DNA from: Siphonodentalium dalli
Taxonomy: Eukaryota; Mollusca; Scaphopoda; Gadilida; Siphonodentaliidae
DNA length: 64,000 nucleotides
Assembly (NCBI GenBank): GCA_032622095.1
Contig: CP136064.1
Coordinates: forward strand, 247,043,827 to 247,107,826
Reading direction: 5' to 3'
Part shown: in pieces, positions 22,637 through 34,700 of the stretch
Layout of the letters: the number at the start of each line of letters is the position of its first letter
How positions within the stretch are numbered: the stretch's first letter is position 1
Notes under the pieces: model-generated
What the model saw: only the letters and a program-made list of their open reading frames with translations
Told to the model about the DNA's origin: nothing
Databases searched by the model: none
Made by a program: the position numbers and the translations under genes

Positions 22637-22738
22637 ATGAGGTTTCGGAAATTCTTCACCAGGCTCGCCTATGTCGGAGCTGCTTGCGGAGGAGGAGTAA
22701 TCGTCTCATCTTTAGTATATTCCAATTTCAAGAAGAAG
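22637..22738 (+). CDS. GPD2: GPD2 exon 1: presequence and membrane segment
   Basis: Encodes residues 1-34. The first ten residues are rich in Arg, Lys and Phe with no acid, as in a mitochondrial presequence. They are followed by a Gly/Ala/Val-rich hydrophobic stretch and then three Lys. The donor is GTTTGT and the intron phase is 0. The following intron (5.8 kb) holds the 285-bp tandem array and element E2. Confidence 0.85.
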
Positions 22739-25700
22739 GTTTGTTATAGCAGAAAAAAATTACACACTAGCTTCATTTCATGAAAAGAATCACATCTTGA
22801 TTCTTGAACATTTCTGTCATTTGCTCTATGGATCTAATTATACATCCCTTTAAAAAAAGAGGGGGGCATACTGTTTTGTATTTGTCTGTCCGTCCGTCCA
22901 TGCAGATATTTCAAACATAGGTTGTCAGATCTTCATCAAATTTGTTATGGATGTTAACCACTTGAGGACATTAAATGGAGTGATCAATCGTTTTGTTCAG
23001 GTTTTTCTTTCTAAAGTTATTCATCGCGCCGTTCGCGTCAGGGATGCCCGGAAGGGGAGCGGGGCACCAAAATTGATCAAAATAATTTTAGCGCCGAATT
23101 CCACCAAATTGATGAACATTCTTCTGAGATCTTCTCCATGATACAAGGAATCTTTTTGTGCGATTTAAAGACGCCAAATTGGTGTCGTTGGGATGAGAGA
23201 TTTGGGGGGGTGGGTACTAAATCTGTTAAGAATTGGTTTAGTCGCCGATTGCCACGAAACTTATACAAATTCATCCCCATGGTATGAGTTGTCTAATGGC
23301 ATGGCTTAAGGCTGTCAAAAGTGGCGTCATTCGAGTCAGGGGTGCACTGAAAGGGAGAGGGGCACCAAAATTGATACACAATATTTTTAGCGCCAATTTC
23401 CACCAAATTGATACACATTCTTATCCATGATATGAGGAATATAATCGTGTGATTTTAAAGACGTCATATTGGTGCTGCTTTGGTGAGAGATGGAGGTGGT
23501 GTGGGCACTAAATTTGATAAAAATTTGTTTAGTCACGGATTAGCACAAATAATAATCTCCATGATATCAGGAGTCTAATTGTGTGGTTTAAAGATGTCAA
23601 AAGTGGTGCCATTCGAGTCAGGGGTGCCTAGAGGCTGAGAGGGACACAAACATTGATAAACAATATGTTTAGCGTCGATTTCCACCTGATTGATACATAT
23701 TCTTCTCCGTGATACGAATAATCTAATCGTGTGGTTTAAATGCGCCAAATTGGTGCTTTTTGGGTGAGAGACATGTAATGGTGGCCCTAAATTTGATACG
23801 AATTTGTATACTCGCCAATTTTCATAAATTTTATATATATTCATCTCTATAATGAGTCTAAGTGTGTGGTTTATTGATGTCAAAAGTGGCGCAGCTTGAG
23901 TCCATAATAGGGACGGGAGGGTCACCAAAAACTTATAAAAATATGTTTAGTGCCAATTACCATCAAACTCATACACATTCTTCTCAAATGATACAATGAA
24001 TCAAATATTTGCGAATATCTGTCTATGTTTTATATATAACTTTAAGGGTACAATTGAGATGGCACCAAGGTGGTCTAACAGAGGTAACTTTTTATGAGTA
24101 AGATAATGGTGCGGGTTAAAATTTTCTAAAGTGACGTTGTTGGTGTCAGGGGAGGGGCTATTTTTAGATCAGATTTCGACCAAATTGATATATTATTCTT
24201 CTCCATGATACAAGTAATATAAACGTGTGATTTAAATTGGTGCCATTTGGGTGAGAGATGGGGGGGGGGGGGGGGGGTAATAACTATGATAAGAATTTGT
24301 TTAGTTGCCGATTACCACCAAACTTATATATAATCATCTCTATTATATAATGCATGCATGAGTCTAATAGACGTGGTTTAAATATGACAAAAGTGGCCCG
24401 GTTCAAGTCATGCATGAGGGGAGTTGCACCAAAGATGATACAAATATATTTAGCACTGATTCCACCAAATTCATGCACGTTCTTCTCTAATGATATGATG
24501 AATTAAATCACATTTGGGTTCGTTTGGGTCATAGATGGCGAGAGGAGATTCACTAGCATTTATAAGATTGTTCAAATTGCCGATATCCAACAAAGTTATA
24601 TATAGTCATCTCCACGCCATCTCCATGTCGTTCTAAGGAGTTTTTGGCATTCCAATTTCACAATATCGACAAATGGTGACCGAATTAAGTCACTTGAAGA
24701 ATTATATCTTCTCAACTGTTATATTTATATGGGGATGGAAATCAGGGCATTCCTATAATGATCTAGCAACACAGATACATAGAAGAAAGCATTAAAAGTA
24801 TATTTATATCAATCTATTTAAGAGATACACATATTCATTCAAACTGAGGGACCTTGAATCGTTAGAGGGTTGCATATTAGAATGGCTCATGTATACAGAC
24901 CTTCTCATAAGAAATGGCCCTCCCGACCGCGTTACGACCGCGTTGGAGTAACGTTACGACCGCGTTGATCCAACCCGGTCGTAACGTTACTCCAACGCGG
25001 TCATGATTTTTTTCTCAACGCGGTCAACGCAACATAACGCGGTCGGCATGACCACCAACGCAACAAACGCGCTCGAGATAACCGTCAACGCAACAAACGA
25101 GGTCGGGAGAATAGCTTATCAACTGTAATAATAATTATTGAATAACATTGTAAACAAGAACTTTGAGACATGAACTCATTTTATTAAAAAAACATTAAAT
25201 TGAAAAGAGAAAATGAACGACGGCCACCAATTTTAGTGTCATACAATTTTCTGATAGGAAACAGAACGAAGTGTTGGACGGTGACCGTGTTTGGCTTGGG
25301 TGATGCACGATTTATTGGTGATGTTTTACATTTACATTTAGAATTTTTCTGGAAAAAAAATAAAAATAAATGCAGATCACATCGATCGCGCTGCACGAAT
25401 TAATAGAGATGCAATTGAGATTTCTAACAAACAAAAAACTTTGAGTTCACGTTGCATTGTACATGTACGTGTATTCTTTGAATATTTAATATTCAGCGTC
25501 ACCTCCTAATAAAGGTCAATAACCTGTACGCCAAGGGTCCGATGTCATTTGAAATCTTCGTGAGGGTACGATAAAACACACATCTACATTTACACGCACG
25601 TTCGTAATTGACACATGGATATACATGTACAGTGATGCAAATAATTTAGAATATTAATTATCCATGTGTTGTGAAATACATGTAAAACAAACAGCGCTCA

Positions 25701-28700
25701 GATTTGGTTACCAGTGATTTGTCACTTTAACTAACAGACCGCGGATCAAAAGCATGCCGCGAATGATTGACAGTGGTGTCAATCAGGGAAATTTCCAGGG
25801 CTGTTTTGATACCTGTTACAGGTATGGGCGCCCAAACTCAAGAAGCCCAAATGTCCCCAAATTCCTAGTGGACAGTATTGAGTCAACCTGAATTTTCCAA
25901 GGCAATTCAACAATATGCTATGTACATGTAAATAGAGCCTTTATTTGCATGTTTAATTCTGAAATCAGAAATATTATGTCATATTTATAATACATGTATA
26001 TGTATCTGTGCTGGTTCAGCACAGAAGCCTTATTAAGTTATATAGGAATACTAGTAAATGTATTCTCTGCTGGAAAACAGGTGTCCCCAAATTATCTCTG
26101 GATTCTTCCCTGGTGTCAATAGACGCAAATACAATACGGGGCGTGTCTTCGGTAAAGTTGAAAGTGATACCATGTGACTCAAACGGAATTCTCGATTGAA
26201 AACGTGCTGTCATAACTACGTCGGTTTTGATTGGCTAGTGACCACTCGATGAAGTCTTGTTCAGGTGTTACTTAATTCATTGATGATGAAATAACGAAAT
26301 CATTCGTATTCAATGGTGCTTCGAAGAGACCAACAATGTATAATCCGCTATTGTGTAGGCAAGCATATGATAAATATTAACTTTCTTTTTACCGTAGGAT
26401 ATATAAGTTGAATAATTTTGTTAAATTCTGGTTTTTTTTTCACCGGAATTAAATCACTGCAATTCAATTATTTATTTGTCTTCATCAAATATTTGAAAAC
26501 AATGTACAATGTACATTTGAAGATCCAAGCGCCCTCCGACGCAGTAGATACCAAATTAGACAAAATTGTTTTTTCTAGATTCCCGGGTTATAAAAGAAAA
26601 CTTTAATATAGTCACCATCAATTATTATGTCACAGAAATCGCAAAAAAAAAACACACAAATGTCCACCGTTTTATTATCGATCTACATTTACATACGTTT
26701 GTGGTTTTACATTGAAAACGAGTACAAACTATCATAATTTAAACGCTCTTTATTACATACCACATTTCGGTGTAAACATGGACGCTCTTTATTAGAAGCG
26801 ATAATTTGACTTTTTTTGCAAGACTGACAACAAGTGAGTTAAATGTATTCTCTTGAAAGCCGATATCTAGTCATCAAAACCTCATATAATAAAAAGTTCT
26901 TTTGCACATATATTTACAGTATTCTCCGAAATTCGTTATCATTTCTAAATAAACTTACTCAACGTGGCTTCGAAGAGACGATACATGTTTCAGTAATTGT
27001 CCGCTATTGTATTGACAAGCATACATGTATGGTAAATATTAACTTACTTTTTACCGTAGTATATATAAGTTTAATAATTCAGTTAAATTCTGTTTTTCTC
27101 ACCAGAATTAAAACACTGCAATTCAGTTTATTTATGTGTCCTCATCAAATATTTAAAAACAAAACATACATTTGAAAACGTGTGTGCGACTGTGCGTTGA
27201 TCCTTAGTGCAACGTGTTTAACGTAAACGCGGTCTGCGTTAAACTTCAACGCAGTCTGTGTTAAACTTCAACGCGGTCCGTTGATTTTCAACGCGGTCGT
27301 AACGTATCACCAACGCGCTATCAACGCGAAAACCGCGTTACAATGGCGTTACGACCACGTTGAGGACCGCATTAAAAGAGCCACTTATTTTAAGAAGGTG
27401 TGTATATTATAACACGATTGAGTCTGTCCCATTCAATATAGTTTTCACAAAAAAAGTTACAATTGCCAAGAGATATGGAAATGTAGAGCAGGCCTGTTCA
27501 AAAATAGTGGTCACAGTGTGCAGTCAAATATGGTTACTTCTGAGATAAAGGAAAACGCAGTCCGTAGCACATGACTTTTCGGGATCCTCCAATAGTGACA
27601 TCTGACAAGGGTATATCTTCCCGATACAGAGGATTTCTTTCATTTTTTAGAACCGACTCATCGCCTAACATAAACAACTCAACATCTCGCTGTGTCGGGC
27701 ACATGTAGCTGCCATACAGCATAACATCATTTCTTTTAAACTAAAAATGATTAGCCAGTATATAGCACCAGAACAGAGGAGCACCTGGATATATCTTTAA
27801 AACATCTGTATCTTCATGAAGATATGATAAACTAGATTGATTGATTGATTGATTGATTGATACATCTCTATGTAAAACACAATTGTTGTCTTTTATTTTT
27901 TCGAACTAATGTGTTTATGATGTTCATGCTATAACGTTTGAAGTATACGCAGTTGTAAATAAATAAATACTTCTTTATTGGTGGGACGGATTAAACGCGA
28001 TAAACAAAATGATAATTGCTCCTACCTGACAAGGTGAGCCACTACTTATATTCCATGTGTAAGAATCATGTTTTGTGATGCCATTTGGATATACAATTTA
28101 TGAGAATATGTGTAACACTTTGAGAGCAAGAGTATTCTCTATTCCCACCAAATATCCACAGAGGGTTTCACATCACTTTAACCTGGGCAACGCCGGGTAA
28201 CCCTGCTAGTATGTCATAATTTCCAAGAAATAAAATGTGCTTTTTGTATACTGCTTAATATAACTATTACCTTTTCTGAGGACTTTTACGAATGTGATTG
28301 TGGAAGTTATAGAGTAACATAGACTTGAATTTGTTTAATCTCAATAACCATACATATATCCAGTGTTTGAGATTACATAAGTCAAGTTATTACACTTTGC
28401 AGCCACTGCATGTATCACATTATTTTCCATAAACCTCCATAAAAGAAAAGTAAATTGATATGTTAGCAACCTGGCTGTAGTTGTATAAATAAATTTATCA
28501 AGATCTTCCGCCAAAAATATCTAATCTAGTCCGTAATTGTCAATACTATCTTCTAGGAACCTGATATATGTGTCCATGCTGCCGAGGAGGCCAGGAAATC
28601 ACTCACTACACCTCTGCCATTCCGGAGCCAGGTTTTCCATTCATTCAACAATGAAGAGTTTGATGTTTTGGTTATCGGTGGTGGAGCTACAGGGAGTGGT

Positions 28701-31700
28701 ATAGCAGTCGACTCCATCAGCCGTGGTTCGTGTTTTCCTATCCAAGGTTGAAACTGACATTTCACGCTTTCTTGTCAATGAGCCAATGTCAGTTTGACCT
28801 TCAGTATTATTGACGATTTTACTATATCATTAGTTATAAATTTGACTAGTAGACCCATGTCTATACAGCTTCTAATCATATTACACTTTTTCCTTCAATA
28901 CTGATAATGGATGAAACATAAATTCAGTCACATTATCTGGAAAACTAATCGAAAGTTCATATGTCAAGAATATTAAAAATCATCATTAACCCTTTTATGA
29001 CAGGAGCTGCGCTGGTGCAGCATTAAAGTTCCTGTGTCAGTGCATTCCAGTGTTCGCCCCGGGCCCAAAATTCTTTGTAGCCATTTTTTTTAGCCACTTG
29101 TGCAATTTTTTAGCCACTTTTGAAAAGGTTTAGCCACATATGTTGGATAAATTAGCGCAAGATCTAATACGATATAAACATTTATTCACTCAAAGTTATT
29201 AGCACTTATAAGTCATAACAATATACAACATCAAGAAATTAACAATAACGTTCAAAATTCTATTTAAACTTATTGCCTCTAGCCTATACTGATTCATAAT
29301 AGGCACGAGTATCACTGTCCCGTTCATCACTGTCTACTAACGGAAGCCACACTAATTAGCAAGCAGAGTGTTTACTTACGCCAGTGAGACGCATGATTGT
29401 TCTTTTGTCCACAATGCATAATCGAGGTTCCCAATGGGTGCGCATCACCATCTGGGAACTTAAATCTGAGCCTAGGTCTCGCATAGCAGATGAGGCCATG
29501 CAGAGTGAGGTCCCCGGATGATGAATTTGGTGATGCTAGCCCACACATCCACTGTGCGGGATAGTGTCACTAAATTTACCCTCTGTGGACCTCATTCTGC
29601 AAATGTATTGAGGCCCTATACTAAATCTTCTGTTATGGTGTCTTATTTTTGGGGTATCTTTTTCAATATTAAAACAAAAATATTTTTATATTTTAATAGG
29701 AACAAATAATAATTAATAGTGTATTTTTTTCCAGGCTTATCGACAGCCATGGTTGAGAGGTTAGATTTTGGATCAGGTACTAGTAGCAGGAGTACAAAGC
29801 TGATTCATGGAGGAGTGAGGTACCTTAAACAGGCTATCTTCAACCTTGATTATGACCAGGTGAGCTGCATTCTGTTTATATCATTAATTGCATTCTTGTC
29901 CACTTTTAATCATTTAGAAACACCAATTAGTTCAATAGATTAATTTTTAATAAGGTAGTCAATTTGATTTCATCTCACTTAGACTATATTGTTCTTGTGC
30001 TCTAAACATGTTTTCATACCAAAGACAAACGTATTAGTAAAAACGTCTATTTAGTTAATATTTATTGTCCCCCGAAGGACTGTTGTAATCAGCAGCGTCT
30101 GTCCATCCATTTGTATGTCATGTGTCCGTCCCATTCCTTGTCTGGATGTTAACTCCAGTTAACATTAGGGGCACACATTAGAATTACAAATGTAAAATGA
30201 TTCTCTGTAGGAACAGGGTGGGGCAGGGGATTTGTTTTATTAGTTTATTATCATTGTATTTTAATCATTCTGTTGTATTTTGTTTGCCCCCTCAAATATC
30301 AACGCACATACCGTTATGTAACTATTGTTTCAGTCATATATAGAAAATATGTTTATAATGATCTGCACACATTACTGGCAATTCACGATGAATAAAGAAT
30401 GATCAGCGGTGATTCACGCAGAATCGCTGGCTCTCATAATAATATCTTATAAACAATAAACAAGTGGCTGCTAATCCCTGTCGCTACAAATCGCAGTGGA
30501 AAAATGGATGTCGACAGTTCTCAGTAATATTTCGCTAAAAAAAAAAAAAAGCCACGTTCAGTGAAATGAGGTTGTTTGATCTTTGATATATTTTATACCA
30601 ACTCAGTAATATGAAGCTATCGTAGATGTTGTAATCGGATTTGTTGCTGATAAAGTGGATAATTATCAATGAATATACTATACTGTCTCTTTTGTAGTAC
30701 AGGATGGTGAAAGAAGCATTAGCGGAACGGGCGAACCTCATAGAAATAGCACCAAACTTGGCTTACCCATTTCCCATTATGCTGCCAGTTTACAGGTATA
30801 CTGCTATAGAAATTACCTGTCTGTCGAGCCATCCGTCCATCCATCCATCTGTTCGTGTGTCCACACATTATGGGTACCTTCATTGTATAATCAAATCCTC
30901 CCTCAGTTTAGAATGTAGAGAATTGATACTTTAGGATTTTGTTAGCAATATATTGCTGATGTTCAACATGTAAATGGACGATGGCAAATATTGTTTTTCT
31001 CCGAGTTATTTCCCTTTCTTGACATACTGTTTTGAGTTTGGGTACCTTCATTGCGTAATCAACTCCTCCAAAATTTCGGGAGATGTTGCTTGCACACTGC
31101 TGGAATGCCCTGCTTTGTTTTTCAACTGTTATTGTAAAGTTAGGTAACATAGCTTACCTATTCATGATTGGGTTGAGTCCCGGGATCGTAGATTTCTGAT
31201 ACTGATAGATATGACGTCGTTAGTTAATTTTATTCATTCACTCATCCGCCACACATCGTTCACAACTACCACTCAAAGTTTCCGCATTCGCACCTCACTT
31301 CATGTCAACCGTCTCACCGGAAGTGTCAAACCAGAAGTGTCATATAGACTGTAGCTATAAATAGTTATGGGATCTTGAAGAGATGATATGTGACCCGCCA
31401 TATCAAATCCAGTCGGAAGTCGGGATTTTTTTACCCTATGCCAATGCATTCTCTTATATATGCGAGTCGACCATAGGTCGCCTCGCATATATAAGAGAAT
31501 GCATTGGCCTAACAATTTTAATAATTTGTTCTTGTATTCTTTAACAATTTTATAATTTCACCCATACAGAGCCCCAGACAAACATTAGCAGACGACACTC
31601 TTCTATATGCTTCTATATATGTGTGGGGCTCCCTGCAGGGTAATGGATGTTTTTTTATTTTATGTCCTAAAAATTGTAAGAAACATTTATTTAAAAAACA

Positions 31701-34700
31701 TGATAAAAAATTGTTAGGCCAATGCATTCTCTTATACATGTATATGCGAGGCGACCTATGGTCGACTCGCATATATAAGAGAATGCATTGGCACACGGTA
31801 AAAAAAATCCCGACTTCCGACTGGATTTGATATGGCGGGTCACATATATACCTGGAGCTCATTGTCTGTCTTTTAGTGCATCTGTCTTTGTCTTTGCCAA
31901 TGCATTCTCTTATATATGCGAGTCGACCATAGGTTGCCTCGCATATATAAGAGAATGCATTGGCCTAACAATTTTTTATCATGTTTTTTAAATAAATGTT
32001 TCTTACAATTTTTAGGACATGAAATAAAAAAACATCCATTACCCTGCAGGGAGCCCCACACATATATAGAAGCATATCGAAGAGTGTCATCTGCTCATGT
32101 TTGTCTGGGGCTCTGTATGGGTGAAATTATAAAATTGTTAAAGAATACAAGAACAAATTATTAAAATTGTAAAAAATTGTTAGGTCAATACCACTTGTCT
32201 TATCTTTTGGTCTGACTGTCGTCTGCTAATTTATCCTGAATAATTTGGGCTACAATTTATTAAAGAATGTGATTTTATCTTGAAGTCTACAGTGAATTTA
32301 TTAAAGACATATTGTGTACTTGTTCAGGTGCGTGAAACTGATCAGTTAGTATCCAGGCTCTAGGCCAACTGGAAGAATGTAGCATTCTACTAACATTGAT
32401 GAAAATCTGAAGCAAATCAACCGTACCACTGCATTGAAAACATTGTCTGAACTACACTCAATTGTAAATATTTACTACTCGATTTGGGACGCATCTATCA
32501 GCGATAAACTAACAAAAACAATGTCGCCATCGAGAGTCACTGCATTTAGTTAATATATAAGAATTACGATGTGTGTTGTCAATTTGGATATAATATTTGT
32601 TAAACCTACTACTTTGAACAAGAGAATTATCCATTTATATTTGATCACCCTACCGGAGTGTTTCACATCGCTTTAAAGGATTTATTCGGTCTAGAAACTA
32701 CAAAACGCAATCGGAAAGCCCTCCCTGTTGTGATTAAAATGATCCAAGTCCCATTCCGATTGCATAATAAATAACCTGTAAAATAAATAAATAATACCAC
32801 CACCGGTATTCGGAGATTTCCGTGACTAAACTACGAGTGACGTACTTGTGGGGAGCAAATTAAAAACACAGATTCGGAGCCGTAGTTTATTATGCAGACT
32901 ACGATGACGTAATCGTAAGTCAGCCGATACTAAAATCCGGAGTCGTATGTGCGCGTGTGGTGTATAGATTACGTTACGCTTTGGCCGTTTATCTGGAATA
33001 GAAGACAATAACTATGTGAATAAAGTAATTAATAGCGCCTAGAATGGTTGTTGTTTTTGTAGCTATTAATAACATTCGGTGATTTGTAATCACTTAGTGA
33101 CTATTCATCAGTGTCAGTCGCGAACTTGTTTGCACTCTAAAATGCCACAAAGTGAATAGAAAGAACATTATCTCTCTGGTCATACATATATAAGAAGCGC
33201 CCAAATTTATATCAACACTGGGCTGAATAATGTTAACTCTATTTAGGCGCTTTTGTTTTGTGTTTGTTTGTTGTTTTACTTTCGATATAAATATCCCGAG
33301 TATCTGTCATCTCCACATATTCCAAGATGCCTAGTAGATGTAGTGTGTTCAGTTGTGGGCGGGCTATCGATCCATTATTTAGTACCTCCAAAAAGACAAC
33401 ACAGTGCGTAATTTAGAACGCTCTTTATTGTCTACCGCTTTTGGGAGACGGAAGCATGGACGCTCTTTATATTTAATTGTCACAATACCACATACAAAAT
33501 CACCCATGACATATCGAAATAGAGCACGTTCATAATTGAGAACGCTCTTTATTGTCTACACCGCGACGAAAACATGGACGCTCTTTATTAGAGGCAATCA
33601 TTGGAGTTTTTCTATGCTAACAATTCAAAAAAATCCTCTCTAGAAAGTCAATATGTGCCATCAAAACGTAAAATAAAACGAACAACAAACACAAACTGAA
33701 AAACAATGCCAGGCTAGCCTTCAATTAAAAAAAATGTCGTTATGCCAAACTGCAGCCTAACTAATAATTATTGTAGTTTCAACAGTCTGTTGTGTATTCG
33801 AGTGAATTATTTTCTTTACTCACTTATCGATCTTGACTGGAAGGATTTTAGCAAGCTGTTCACAGTCGTGCACTTCTCCACACAAAATGTTTCGTGTGAA
33901 GAAACAGACAGCAACATTAATATTATGATGAATATAAGCCATCATGATACATGTACTAGTACAATAACCACTACCTTTTTAATCACACCCCATTTGTATT
34001 TAATTGTACGCATATAGCGCACAACGGGACACTAGTGTGTAAACTAGCTTCCGAAATTAGTACCATACAACGAAGAATGAAGTACCGGTATATGGCCTAA
34101 CTTGTATTCTTTCAGAAACAGTTAAATTAGTTTCGCACGAAATTCCGCTCGCTCATTGCATTTCTGCATAAATTAATCTCATTTCAAACAACTTTTATCG
34201 CCTCAAAGTGCATTTTAGCCATCATTATTCGTTATATAATCCAACATTCTAGCAAAGCCAGTTCATAATTCAGCACATTCAAACAGTTTTATTCCGTAAT
34301 CGCTATTTATCGTAAAGGCTTAGGTAATTAACCAGCGTAATTTATCAACTCGTTACGCGATTGGCGGAATTATTTCAAACTCCACCCACCGCTGTCATCG
34401 GTAAGCGTCGATGCAGATGATCGGTCATGTGACAGCTTTGTGGTCATGTGATCGCACTCACGTGACTGACTTCAGATATTTCCGCGATTTTTTTAATATC
34501 ATAATAATAAAAATACTATCTGCTCGATTTTTAATTTTCTTGGCGAAATGGGTCTGTTAGACATATATTATTAGTATTATGACGATAAAAAAAAAAAAAT
34601 TTTGACAGACTAATTCATTTAATCATTATGTTTTCTAATCATTACAGATGGTGGCAATTTTCTTATTTGGGCTCAATTTATTAAAGCATGTGATTTCATC

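Larger units (their letters stand above)
24895..27405 (-). mobile_element. Element E2: inverted copy of E1 in GPD2 intron 1
   Basis: Ends TACAGACCTTCTCATAAGAA and TTATTTTAAGAAGGTGTGTA, with AACGCGGTC arrays at 24908-25110 and 27190-27375 in the order expected for an inverted E1. It lacks the half-LINE. Carries its own hAT-type MITE and an internal duplication (26340-26515 and 27014-27180). No transposase seen. Confidence 0.75.
31387..31852. mobile_element. MITE with TGTGACCCGCC ends and two hairpins
   Basis: Long inverted arms: ATATGTGACCCGCCATATC at the left, GATATGGCGGGTCACATAT at the right, extending through AGTCGGAAGTCGGGATTTTT. Hairpins sit just inside each arm (31440-31508, 31718-31792). 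The interior includes GGGGCTCCCTGCAGGG. Ends differ from those of the TTAA elements that carry the same hairpin. Confidence 0.85.

Noticed and set aside
31300-31515. ORFs encoding CILLYMRG...RIYKRMHW repeated at 8.0, 31.5, 31.8 and 55.4 kb
   Set aside because: These recur because the DNA is the 69-bp hairpin read on either strand; they are not protein repeats.
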